Origin: an uncultured Novosphingobium sp.
Lineage (GTDB): Bacteria > Pseudomonadota > Alphaproteobacteria > Sphingomonadales > Sphingomonadaceae
NCBI GenBank assembly: GCA_937897535.1
Contig: CALCQB010000281.1
Span: 1 to 21,647 of the forward strand
Length of the DNA stretch: 21,647 nt
Direction: 5' to 3'
Shown one piece after another: positions 1 to 6,533 of this stretch. Below the pieces are notes generated by a model. The model saw only the letters and a program-made list of their open reading frames with translations. It had not been told where the DNA came from and ran no database searches. Each line of letters starts with the position of its first letter. Positions within the stretch are counted from its first letter, which is position 1. The translations under genes and the position numbers were made by a program.

Positions 1-16
1 GACGCTCTTCCGATCT
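1..16 (+). other. Illumina adapter remnant
   Basis: The first 16 bases, GACGCTCTTCCGATCT, are identical to the 3' end of the Illumina TruSeq universal adapter (the part directly next to the insert). This is a library artefact and not genomic sequence. It shows that the left end of the contig was built from untrimmed read sequence. Confidence 0.96.
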
Positions 17-877
17 CACGGTCTGGATCAGTGGCTCATTAAATTTTAGATCTTTGCTTAAAGTGCCACTGTCAGCCGCAGGGATGCTAAATGTCACGGG
101 AGCGCCCTTGGCAGGCCCCTGCATCATGTTGAGCATTGCGCTGCTGCCATCGCTATAAGAAACGAGATCCCAAGACTTATAGCTGACCGATAGATTCACC
201 TGACAAGATGCATCTGGCAACGGATGGCTGGTGTTCGTCAAGGTCATGAAAACCTGCCCAAAAGACTCAGAGCGCACGATCGTCACCGGTGGAGGGATCA
301 CAGGGCGCTCGCTGATCCAGAGATGATAAACACGCTTGGCAGCTGCTATGTTGAGGCTGGGATCAAGATTATCTGTGACCAGACGCAGCGTCAGCGGCCC
401 CACTTCAGAGCCTGTGTTGAGAAGAAAAGGGCTGTCTGTGCCCACGATCTGCGTGTCGCCAGAGTTCACACTCAAGCGCAAACTGGCTACCAGTGGCTGA
501 TATTCGGTGACGGGTATCTGCTCGCCAGAGCTCTTTTCCCAAACCTGGGTGGTGGCGATGCGGGCACGCGGTGTGAGAGACAGGTCTGTCGCCGTGTAAA
601 TGGCACCCGCGAGGCCCCCATTTTCTTCATCCAGTGAAAGCATGATCTGGCTCGATGTCGAAATCAGCACATCACTTTCATCAATGAGCGGTGTGAAATA
701 AAAGACGGGGCTCTGCACTGGCGGCCCCAAGGAGGAGGCAGCCTGTGCCACATAGCCAGAACTCTGGGCTCCCATCGTCAAAGTCACCGTGGCACGCCCC
801 TCGGCATCTGTCACCACTGGCGTAGCTTCTGGCTCAGAAGCATCTCCCGCTAGGCGTAAAAAAGTCACCGCCACGCC
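17..877 (-). CDS. Partial Ig-like (Big_1-type) surface protein, foreign chimeric fragment
   Basis: Read on the minus strand from 877 down to 17, this stretch is one frame of 287 codons without a stop, and it has neither a start nor an end of its own. The product begins GVAVTFLRLAGD and continues through VVTDAEGRATVTLTMG and GYVAQA. This is the pattern of a bacterial Ig-like/invasin-type domain: a V-x-F strand, then T-D-x-x-G-x-A, then a closing beta strand. The rest is beta-rich, Ser/Thr-rich and Cys-poor (one Cys), as expected for a large secreted or surface protein. Base composition and codon use (many AGC, CTC, AAA, TTT and ACA codons) differ clearly from the GC-rich genes that follow. The segment starts at an adapter and ends inside mnmE, so I infer that it comes from another organism in the library. 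Bases 864-877 could belong to either side. The exact family and host are unknown. Confidence 0.65.
864..877. other. Chimeric junction with 14-bp shared sequence
   Basis: GTCACCGCCACGCC fits both neighbours. Read forward in the mnmE frame it gives V-T-A-T-P of the switch I region. Read on the reverse strand it gives G-V-A-V-T of the Ig-like domain. Left of 864 the mnmE frame becomes implausible (Lys-Lys before VTATP instead of a hydrophobic strand). The join is therefore best placed at this microhomology. Confidence 0.7.
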
Positions 878-1421
878 GGGCACCACCCGGGACATCATCG
901 AGGTTCCCCTGGTTCTGGCCGGCTACAAGGCGCTTCTCGCCGACACCGCCGGCCTGCACGACGCGGTTGACGATGTGGTCGAGGCGATCGGGATCGAGCG
1001 CGCGCTCGAGGCGCTCGACCGGGCCGACCTGGTGCTGTGGCTCGGGCCCGAGGGCGCTGGCCCGCCCGGCGCCTGGGAAATTGCGGGCCAGATCGACAAA
1101 GAGGGCTATCTCGCCAAGGTGTCTCCGCGGCACCGGATTTCGGCCAGGACCGGGGAGGGGATTGAGGCGCTGCGTTCCGATCTGGTCGAGACCGCCAGCC
1201 AGGCGTTGCCGCGACCGGGTGAGGCAGCGCTTAACGAACGTCAGCATGACTTGCTGGGTGAAGCGCGCACGGCCTTGGCCCAGGCATCCGAGCACAATGA
1301 CCCGCTGCTGATCGCCGAGGCCTTGCGGTTGGCGCGGGTCTCATTCGACTCGCTGCTGGGACAGACTGCCACCGAGAACATGCTGGACACACTGTTCGGG
1401 CGGTTTTGCATTGGGAAATGA
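864..1421 (+). CDS. mnmE: tRNA uridine-5-carboxymethylaminomethyl modification GTPase MnmE, 3' part only
   Basis: MnmE works with MnmG to install the (carboxymethyl)aminomethyl group at C5 of wobble U34 in certain tRNAs. Only the C-terminal half is present: the N-terminal folate-binding domain and the Walker A/P-loop are lost at the chimeric junction. Visible motifs are G2 (TPGTTRD), G3 (DTAGL) and a G5-like SARTGEG. They are followed by the helical domain and the diagnostic C-terminal FCIGK, whose Cys is needed for modification in the family. The canonical G4 NKxD is not seen; the equivalent place reads AGQID. The frame stays open upstream to 789, but those codons belong to the foreign fragment. 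The gene is followed after 1 nt by a parS-like palindrome and then by mnmG, its functional partner. Confidence 0.95.
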   Translation, partial: VTATPGTTRDIIEVPLVLAGYKALLADTAGLHDAVDDVVEAIGIERALEALDRADLVLWLGPEGAGPPGAWEIAGQIDKEGYLAKVSPRHRISARTGEGIEALRSDLVETASQALPRPGEAALNERQHDLLGEARTALAQASEHNDPLLIAEALRLARVSFDSLLGQTATENMLDTLFGRFCIGK

Positions 1422-1422
1422 T

Positions 1423-1438
1423 TGTTCCACGTGAAACA
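1423..1438. promoter_or_regulatory. parS: parS-type ParB binding site 1 (mnmE-mnmG intergenic)
   Basis: TGTTCCACGTGAAACA matches the conserved bacterial parS 16-mer TGTTTCACGTGAAACA at 15 of 16 positions; only position 5 is C instead of T. It starts 1 nt after the mnmE stop and ends 26 nt before the mnmG start. ParB encoded at 4723-5670 is the expected ligand. Confidence 0.88.
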
Positions 1439-1464
1439 CTCCTGCGCTAAGGGGCGCAGCCAGG

Positions 1465-3312
1465 ATGCAACAGTTTGACATCATTGTGGTCGGCGGAGGT
1501 CATGCCGGGGTCGAGGCCGCCGCCGTGGCGGCACGGATGGGTGCGCATGTCGCGCTGGTCAGCTTCGATCTCGACGCTATCGGCGCGATGAGCTGCAACC
1601 CGGCGATCGGCGGGCTGGGCAAGGGCCATCTGGTGCGTGAGGTAGACGCGTTCGACGGGATCATCGCCCGGGCTGCCGATGCCGGGGCAATCCACTATCG
1701 AATGCTCAACCGCTCGAAAGGCTCGGCCGTGCAAGGGCCGAGGGTCCAGGCCGATCGCAAGCGGTTCAAGGCCGAGGTCCAGCGCTTGTTGGCGCTGCAG
1801 GGCGATCTGACCCAGATCGCGGGCGAAGCGGCGGCGCTGCGGATCGAGGCGGGCCGGGTGACCGGGATCGAACTGGCCGACGGGACCGCGTTGTGTGCCA
1901 CGGCGGTGGTGCTCTGCACCGGGACTTTCCTCGGCGGGGTCCTGTTCCGGGGTGACGAGCGGATCGTCGGTGGACGGATCGGCGAGGCTTCGGCCCAGCG
2001 GCTCGCCGCGCAGTTGCGTGAGGCGGACTTGCCGATGGCCAGGCTCAAGACCGGCACGCCGCCGCGGCTCGATGGGCGGACGATCGACTGGGCGCAGCTC
2101 GACGAACAGCCAAGCGATGTCGAACCATGGGCGATGTCCCCGCTCGGGCCGGGGCGGGTCCTGCCGCAGGTGTTCTGCGCGATCACCCGCACCAACGAAC
2201 GCAGCCATGAGGTGATCCGCGCCAACCTGCACCGCTCGCCGCTGTTTTCCGGCGCGATCGGGGCATCGGGGCCGCGTTATTGTCCCTCGATCGAAGACAA
2301 GATCCATCGCTTTGCCGATCGCGATGGGCATCAGGTTTTTCTCGAACCGGAAGGGCTCGACACCCACCTCGTCTATCCCAACGGAATCAGCACTTCGCTG
2401 CCGGCCGATGTGCAACTGGCGATGCTGCGAACCATGGAAGGGCTTGAGCGGGTTGAGATGGCGGTGCCGGGTTATGCGGTCGAATATGACCACATCGATC
2501 CCCGCGCGCTGCGGCCCAGCCTGGAGCTGCGGGCGCTGCCCGGGCTCTATTGTGCCGGGCAGATCAACGGCACGACCGGCTATGAGGAAGCCGCCGCCCA
2601 GGGGCTCGTCGCCGGGATGCATGCGGCGGCGGCCGTGCTGGGCCGCGACGGACCGGCGATAGATCGGGCCAATTCCTACATGGCGGTGATGATCGACGAC
2701 CTGACCCTGCACGGGGTGAGCGAGCCCTACCGGATGTTGACCGCGCGGGCCGAATACCGGCTGCGGCTCAGGGCCAACAACGCGACCACCCGGCTGACCC
2801 CGGTGGGCCTGACGCTCGGCGCGATCGGGCGGGACCGCGCGCGCTGGTTCACGCGGCGCGAGGGGGCCCGGACCAGGCTCGACAGCGAACTTGATCAGCA
2901 AGTGACCGGCAATGCCATGGCTGCCGAGGGATTGCCGGTTCGGGCCGATGTGGGCCGCCTGTCGCTGCGCGAGTGGCTGCGGTTTGGCGGGGTCGAGCTC
3001 GAATCGCTGGCCCCGTGGATCGCTGCCGACGCGCTGGATGATCCAGATCTGGCTGCGGAAGTGGCTGAGGATGCGGCCTATGCGCCGTATCTGGCCCGCC
3101 AGGACAGCGAACTGCGCGAGCTCCGCGCCGGCGAAGCCTTGCCGCTGGGTGATGACTTTCCCTATGAGGCGATCCCCGGTCTGTCGCGCGAAATGGTCGA
3201 ACGGTTGAGCAAGGCTCGCCCGGCCACGCTGGCTTCAGCGGGACGGGTGCCAGGGATTACCCCAGCGGCGCTCGCCGCTTTGCTGGTCCATGCCCGGCGG
3301 CGGGCAGCATGA
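1465..3312 (+). CDS. mnmG: tRNA uridine-5-carboxymethylaminomethyl modification enzyme MnmG (GidA)
   Basis: This is the FAD-dependent partner of MnmE in wobble U34 modification, acting in the cytoplasm as a heterotetramer. The 615-residue product has the family's usual length. The N-terminal dinucleotide-binding motif GGGHAG is at residues 10-15. The conserved CNPAIGG, with a family-invariant Cys, is at 44-50, followed by KGHLVRE. Mid-protein KTGTPPR and the later RAEYRLRLR block are typical MnmG signatures. The C-terminal helical region, which docks MnmE, is intact. The ATG at 1465 is chosen because the FAD-binding strand starts at residue 5; a weak GCCAGG precedes it. The stop overlaps the rsmG start by 4 bp (ATGA), so the two genes are probably translationally coupled. 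Confidence 0.98.
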   Translation: MQQFDIIVVGGGHAGVEAAAVAARMGAHVALVSFDLDAIGAMSCNPAIGGLGKGHLVREVDAFDGIIARAADAGAIHYRMLNRSKGSAVQGPRVQADRKRFKAEVQRLLALQGDLTQIAGEAAALRIEAGRVTGIELADGTALCATAVVLCTGTFLGGVLFRGDERIVGGRIGEASAQRLAAQLREADLPMARLKTGTPPRLDGRTIDWAQLDEQPSDVEPWAMSPLGPGRVLPQVFCAITRTNERSHEVIRANLHRSPLFSGAIGASGPRYCPSIEDKIHRFADRDGHQVFLEPEGLDTHLVYPNGISTSLPADVQLAMLRTMEGLERVEMAVPGYAVEYDHIDPRALRPSLELRALPGLYCAGQINGTTGYEEAAAQGLVAGMHAAAAVLGRDGPAIDRANSYMAVMIDDLTLHGVSEPYRMLTARAEYRLRLRANNATTRLTPVGLTLGAIGRDRARWFTRREGARTRLDSELDQQVTGNAMAAEGLPVRADVGRLSLREWLRFGGVELESLAPWIAADALDDPDLAAEVAEDAAYAPYLARQDSELRELRAGEALPLGDDFPYEAIPGLSREMVERLSKARPATLASAGRVPGITPAALAALLVHARRRAA

Positions 3313-3953
3313 TCCTGTCGGATGAATTGGCTGCCAAGGCCTGGTTTGAGACATTGCCCGAATGGACAAGTCAGGCGGAACACCGCCTGACCGCGCTTGC
3401 CACCTTGCTGGCGGCGGAAAACGAACGGCAAAACCTGGTCTCGGCCAGCAGCCTGGAGTCGCTGTGGGTGCGGCACTATGCCGATTCGGCGCAGCTGCTG
3501 GCCTATGTTTCACGTGAAACATCGTCGCCGTGGCTCGATCTTGGCACCGGAGCAGGTTTTCCCGGCCTGGTGATCGCGATCCTCCGTCCGGAATGCGAAG
3601 TTGTGATGGTCGAATCGCGCGCGCGCCGAATCGAGTGGCTTGAGCGGGTCTCCGCCAGCCTGCAGCTTGACAACGCCACAATCGCCGGAACGCGGGTCGA
3701 GGCATTGCCGGCCCGCAAATTCCGCGCCATTTCGGCACGGGCCTTTGCACCGCTGCCGAAGTTGCTGGACCTATCCGCAGGATTCTCCACAAGCGATACG
3801 GTCTGGCTGTTGCCCAAAGGGCGTTCTACCCGGCAGGAACTGGCAGAGCTTCAGGGCTGGGACCACAAGTTCCACGTGGAACAGTCACTGACCGATGCCG
3901 AGTCGGGCATCATTGTCGGCACTTTGGCGGGCAGAAAGGGCAAAAAACCGTGA
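3309..3953 (+). CDS. rsmG: 16S rRNA (guanine(527)-N7)-methyltransferase RsmG (GidB)
   Basis: RsmG methylates N7 of G527 in 16S rRNA using S-adenosylmethionine; loss of it gives low-level streptomycin resistance in several bacteria. The 214-residue product shows the SAM-binding motif DLGTGAGFPGL at residues 77-87. Upstream lies the family motif N-x-x-L-x-S, followed by LWxRHYADS with its conserved Arg, His and Asp. RAFAPLPKLL follows further on. It starts in a 4-bp overlap with mnmG and ends in a 4-bp GTGA overlap with parA. Two parS palindromes are embedded in its coding sequence. The perfect one, at 3506-3521, is translated as part of YVSRET between the helical N-terminus and the SAM fold. 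The other, at 3868-3883, is translated as KFHVEQ. This gene therefore carries both a protein and centromere sites. Confidence 0.97.
   Translation: MILSDELAAKAWFETLPEWTSQAEHRLTALATLLAAENERQNLVSASSLESLWVRHYADSAQLLAYVSRETSSPWLDLGTGAGFPGLVIAILRPECEVVMVESRARRIEWLERVSASLQLDNATIAGTRVEALPARKFRAISARAFAPLPKLLDLSAGFSTSDTVWLLPKGRSTRQELAELQGWDHKFHVEQSLTDAESGIIVGTLAGRKGKKP
3506..3521. promoter_or_regulatory. parS: parS ParB binding site 2, perfect consensus inside rsmG
   Basis: TGTTTCACGTGAAACA is a perfect 16-bp palindrome identical to the widely conserved chromosomal parS sequence. It lies inside the rsmG reading frame, about 1.2 kb before parB, and is expected to be the main ParB loading site in this window. 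Confidence 0.95.
3868..3883. promoter_or_regulatory. parS: parS-like ParB binding site 3 inside rsmG
   Basis: AGTTCCACGTGGAACA has a perfect 14-bp inner palindrome, GTTCCACGTGGAAC. It matches the parS consensus at 13 of 16 positions, and two of the differences are a compensating C/G pair that keeps the dyad. It lies in the 3' end of rsmG, 66 bp before the parA start, so ParB bound here could also affect parAB transcription (inference). Confidence 0.75.
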
Positions 3954-4726
3954 TTCGCGTCGCGATCGCCAACCAGAAGGGCGGGGTGGGCAAGACCACC
4001 ACGGCGATCAACATCGCCACCGCCATGGCCGCCATCGGCTGGAAAGTGCTGCTGGTGGATCTCGATCCGCAAGGCAATGCTTCGACCGGGATCGGCGTGG
4101 CCTCGACCGATCGCGAGCATTCGTCCTACGATTTGCTGGTCGATCAGATGCCGCTGAAATCCTGCGCCGTGCCGACCCGGATCCCCGGCCTCGATATTGT
4201 CCCGGCGACGGTCGACCTGTCTGGGGCCGAGGTCGAGCTGGTCTCGGTCGACGACCGGACCGGGCGGTTGCGCAATGCGCTGTCGGGCCACACCGGTTAC
4301 GACATCGCCTTTATCGATTGCCCGCCATCGCTCGGGCTGCTGACGCTTAATGCGCTGAGCGCGGCGGATACCTTGCTGGTGCCGCTGCAATGCGAGTTCT
4401 TCGCGCTCGAAGGCCTGTCGCAGCTGCTCAAGACGGTCGAGCAGGTCCAGCAGCGGTTCAACCCGGATCTCGGGATCGTCGGCGTGGTGCTGACCATGTT
4501 CGATCGGCGCAACCGGCTGACCGATCAGGTTTCGGACGATGTCCGCTCGTGCCTGGGCAAACTGGTGTTCGAAGCGGTCATTCCGCGCAACGTCCGCTTG
4601 TCCGAGGCGCCGAGCCATGGCTTGCCGGCCCTGATCTATGATCACAACTGCACTGGCAGCCGGGCCTATATGGCCCTGGCCCGCGAGCTGATCACCCGCT
4701 TGCCCGAGAAGAGGAAGGCCGCATGA
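3950..4726 (+). CDS. parA: Chromosome partitioning ATPase ParA
   Basis: ParA is the nucleoid-binding ATPase that moves ParB-parS complexes and so segregates the replication origin. The 258-residue protein opens with the deviant Walker A motif KGGVGKTT at residues 10-17, including the signature Lys before GG. It continues with VDLDPQGN (38-45) and the Walker B-type FIDCPPSLG (121-129), all diagnostic of chromosomal ParA/Soj. The start is GTG at 3950, inside the rsmG stop (GTGA overlap); the motif begins nine residues later, so no upstream start is needed. The stop overlaps the parB start (ATGA). It lacks an N-terminal helix-turn-helix, which fits the chromosomal rather than plasmid P1-type group. 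No separate promoter is obvious, so expression from the mnmE/mnmG side is likely. Confidence 0.97.
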   Translation: MIRVAIANQKGGVGKTTTAINIATAMAAIGWKVLLVDLDPQGNASTGIGVASTDREHSSYDLLVDQMPLKSCAVPTRIPGLDIVPATVDLSGAEVELVSVDDRTGRLRNALSGHTGYDIAFIDCPPSLGLLTLNALSAADTLLVPLQCEFFALEGLSQLLKTVEQVQQRFNPDLGIVGVVLTMFDRRNRLTDQVSDDVRSCLGKLVFEAVIPRNVRLSEAPSHGLPALIYDHNCTGSRAYMALARELITRLPEKRKAA

Positions 4727-5670
4727 GCGACGATTCGGTAGTCCGCATTTCGGCAGCAAAACGCCCGGCCTTGGGGCGCGGGCTTGGCGCCTTGCTGGGC
4801 GAGAGTCGGCGCGAAGAGCCCTTGGTCACGTCCGCCGCTAGCAGCGAGGCCGGCGGCGGTAGCGCTCATGCCGGGGGACTGGCGATGCTGGCGGTGGCCG
4901 ATATTGTTCCGCACCCGGGTCAGCCGCGCCGCCATTTTGCCGAGGAAGCGCTGGCCGAACTGGCCGCGTCGATCGCCGCGCGCGGAGTGATTCAACCGGT
5001 GATCGTCACCCCGGATGGTCCGGGGCGCTGGCGTCTGGTCGCCGGTGAGCGCCGCTGGCGGGCCGCTCAACGTGCACAACTTCATGAAATTCCAGCGATT
5101 GTCCGCGATCTCAGCGAGCGCGAGGTTACTGCGCTGGCCTTGATCGAGAACCTCCAGCGCGAAGACCTCAACCCGATCGAAGAAGCGCGGGCCTATCACC
5201 GGCTGGCCGAAGACGAAGGCCTGACCCAGGCCGACATCGCCAAGCTGGTCGACAAGAGCCGCAGCCATGTCGCCAACCTGCAGCGGCTGTTAAGCTTACC
5301 CGACGGCGTGGTAGCGTTGGTCGAGGAGGGCAAGCTGTCGATGGGCCATGCCCGGGCGCTGGTCGGCAACGAGAACGCCCAGGCGCTGGCCGACCAAGCC
5401 GTGGCCAGACAGCTTTCGGTGCGCGAAGTCGAACGGCTGGCGCGCAAGCCGGTCAGCGCGAGCGCACCTCCGCGGCGCGCGCGCAGCGAGCGCGATCCGG
5501 GCGATGCCGCCGATATCGCTGCGGTGCAGAACCATCTCGAGGAATTCCTTGGGCTGTCGGTGCGGATCAACACCGATGCCGATCCGCGTTCGGGGGTGGT
5601 GACGATCCGCTACCGCACGCTCGATCAGCTCGATCTGATCTGCCAGCGGCTGACCGGTGGCGGAATTTAG
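4723..5670 (+). CDS. parB: Chromosome partitioning protein ParB (parS-binding CTPase)
   Basis: ParB loads on parS, spreads as a CTP-dependent clamp and stimulates ParA. The 315-residue protein has the N-terminal ParA-interaction motif RPALGRGLGALLGE (residues 14-27). The CTP-binding boxes are GERRWRAAQR (108-117) and ENLQREDLNPIEEA (142-155). The helix-turn-helix region is around residues 168-190 (LTQADIAKLVDKSRSHVANL). A charged linker and a C-terminal dimerisation domain end the protein. The ATG overlaps the parA stop by 4 bp. Three parS-type sites lie within 3.3 kb upstream, so the protein and its sites form one local module. No clear terminator follows; the next gene begins 172 bp downstream. 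Confidence 0.97.
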   Translation: MSDDSVVRISAAKRPALGRGLGALLGESRREEPLVTSAASSEAGGGSAHAGGLAMLAVADIVPHPGQPRRHFAEEALAELAASIAARGVIQPVIVTPDGPGRWRLVAGERRWRAAQRAQLHEIPAIVRDLSEREVTALALIENLQREDLNPIEEARAYHRLAEDEGLTQADIAKLVDKSRSHVANLQRLLSLPDGVVALVEEGKLSMGHARALVGNENAQALADQAVARQLSVREVERLARKPVSASAPPRRARSERDPGDAADIAAVQNHLEEFLGLSVRINTDADPRSGVVTIRYRTLDQLDLICQRLTGGGI

Positions 5671-5690
5671 GGGTTTTCCCGCGCCAAAGG

Positions 5691-5717
5691 TTAACGCGGC
5701 GGCGCGATCGGTTAACC
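5691..5717. promoter_or_regulatory. Paired GGTTAAC motifs, possible CtrA-type sites
   Basis: Between parB and the DUF4402 gene are two GGTTAAC motifs (TTAA at 5691-5694 and 5712-5715), separated by 17 bases, the second reading TTAACCAC. The alphaproteobacterial regulator CtrA recognises TTAA-N7-TTAA and TTAACCAT-like sequences. The second half resembles the latter, but the spacing is not the classical seven. The sites stand about 130-150 bp before the secreted subunit gene, a plausible promoter distance. Assignment to CtrA is inference. Confidence 0.35.
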
Positions 5718-5763
5718 ACACCCGCAAGTAAACATTGAAGAGAGTGGTCCTACTTAGAGGCTG

Positions 5764-5790
5764 CGAATGGGGGGTTTTGCCGGCCATTCG
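5764..5790 (+). other. Leader hairpin before the DUF4402 gene
   Basis: CGAATGG (5764-5770) and CCATTCG (5784-5790) form a 7-bp perfect inverted repeat around a 13-base G- and T-rich loop. It lies 52 bp before the start codon at 5843. There is no T-run, so it is not an intrinsic terminator. It may stabilise the mRNA of this probably abundant secreted protein (inference). Confidence 0.35.
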
Positions 5791-5842
5791 GGTGGCGCTG
5801 ACCCGCGCTTCCGGCATCAAGTTTTGAAGGGACCAGATTACT

Positions 5843-6346
5843 ATGCGCAATTCGCTTCGTCTCGCTGTGGTCGGCGTTATCGCCGCCGCTTCGTTTGCCA
5901 CCTCGGCCCAGGCCGCAACCACTGCCACCGGCACCGCGACCGCTGAAGTGCTCAGCTCGCTGACCGTCACCGCGGTTGACGACCTGCGCTTCGGCCAGAT
6001 CGCTGCCAACACCGGCGGCACCGTCACGGTCAATGCCGACCTGACCGCTTCGTCGGGCGGAACCCTGGTTTCGACCGGAACGCGCGGTCCGGCGTCGTTC
6101 AACGTTCTCGGAACCCCGAACACGATGGTAGTCGTCACGCTGCCGGTCGCCCCGGTCAACCTGACCCGCGTCACCGGCACCGAAACGATGTCGCTCGGCG
6201 CGTTCAACACCGAACCCAACGGTGCGTTCCAGCTCAGCGGCACCGGTGCCGGCACCTTCACCGTCGGCGGCACGCTGACCGTGGGTAACAACCAGGTTGC
6301 CGGCGCCTATACCGGCACGTTCAGCGTTTCGGTTGAATATCAATAA
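5843..6346 (+). CDS. Secreted DUF4402 domain protein, likely pilin-like surface subunit
   Basis: The product has 167 residues with a clear Sec signal peptide: MRNSLRLAVVGVIAAASF, with cleavage after SAQA near residue 24. The mature part is a Thr-, Gly- and Val-rich, Cys-free beta protein. It shows the DUF4402 pattern: an early A-x-V-L-x-x-L-T-V strand, the LRFGQI motif with GTVTV strands, and a terminal AGxYTGTFSVSVEYQ that resembles the donor/closing strand of pilus subunits. DUF4402 proteins are usually annotated as unknown; many sit beside PapD-type chaperones. Here a chaperone and a usher-like protein follow directly, so a subunit role is a reasonable inference. A GAAGGGA ribosome binding site precedes the ATG at 5843. 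A terminator follows the gene, which would favour excess subunit over assembly proteins. Confidence 0.85.
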   Translation: MRNSLRLAVVGVIAAASFATSAQAATTATGTATAEVLSSLTVTAVDDLRFGQIAANTGGTVTVNADLTASSGGTLVSTGTRGPASFNVLGTPNTMVVVTLPVAPVNLTRVTGTETMSLGAFNTEPNGAFQLSGTGAGTFTVGGTLTVGNNQVAGAYTGTFSVSVEYQ

Positions 6347-6355
6347 GCTATACAA

Positions 6356-6427
6356 TCCCCGCCAAGGGGAATGATGGGATCGCAAGGGGGCCGTATCCGC
6401 TTAGGCAGGTGCGGCCCCTTCCTTTTG
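6356..6427 (+). terminator. Intrinsic terminator after the DUF4402 gene
   Basis: A small hairpin TCCCC-gccaa-GGGGA (6356-6370) is followed by a stronger one: 6384-6393 (AAGGGGGCCG, with one bulged G) pairs with 6412-6420 (CGGCCCCTT), then CCTTTT. The second is a typical GC-rich stem with a short T-run. It separates the subunit gene from the chaperone gene, probably with partial read-through. Confidence 0.7.
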
Positions 6428-6443
6428 CGCAAACCGGGCATGG

Positions 6444-6460
6444 TTAGCCGAAAATTAACC
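6444..6460 (+). promoter_or_regulatory. CtrA-like box upstream of the chaperone gene
   Basis: TTAG-CCGAAAA-TTAACC has the exact TTAA-N7-TTAAC spacing of the alphaproteobacterial CtrA site, with one mismatch in the left half. It lies after the terminator and 73 bp before the chaperone start at 6534, as expected of a promoter element of the chaperone/usher genes. Function is inferred from the motif only. Confidence 0.45.
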
Positions 6461-6533
6461 GTAACTGCCTATTCCCCAGAGGTAATCCCGGAGCGCGTCT
6501 CGCGTCTTCCGGTAACCTTTCTGAGGGGACCCG

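Noticed and set aside
224..637. Plus-strand frame of 137 codons in the left fragment
   Set aside because: Product has no recognisable fold and is rich in His, Arg and Cys. The minus strand over the same bases has a continuous, protein-like frame, so this is its shadow.
789..863. N-terminal extension of the mnmE frame
   Set aside because: These codons come from the foreign fragment; the residues do not match MnmE and the P-loop is missing.
1447..2901. 484-codon minus-strand frame opposite mnmG
   Set aside because: Pro/Arg/His-rich mirror of a high-GC gene; mnmG is unambiguous.
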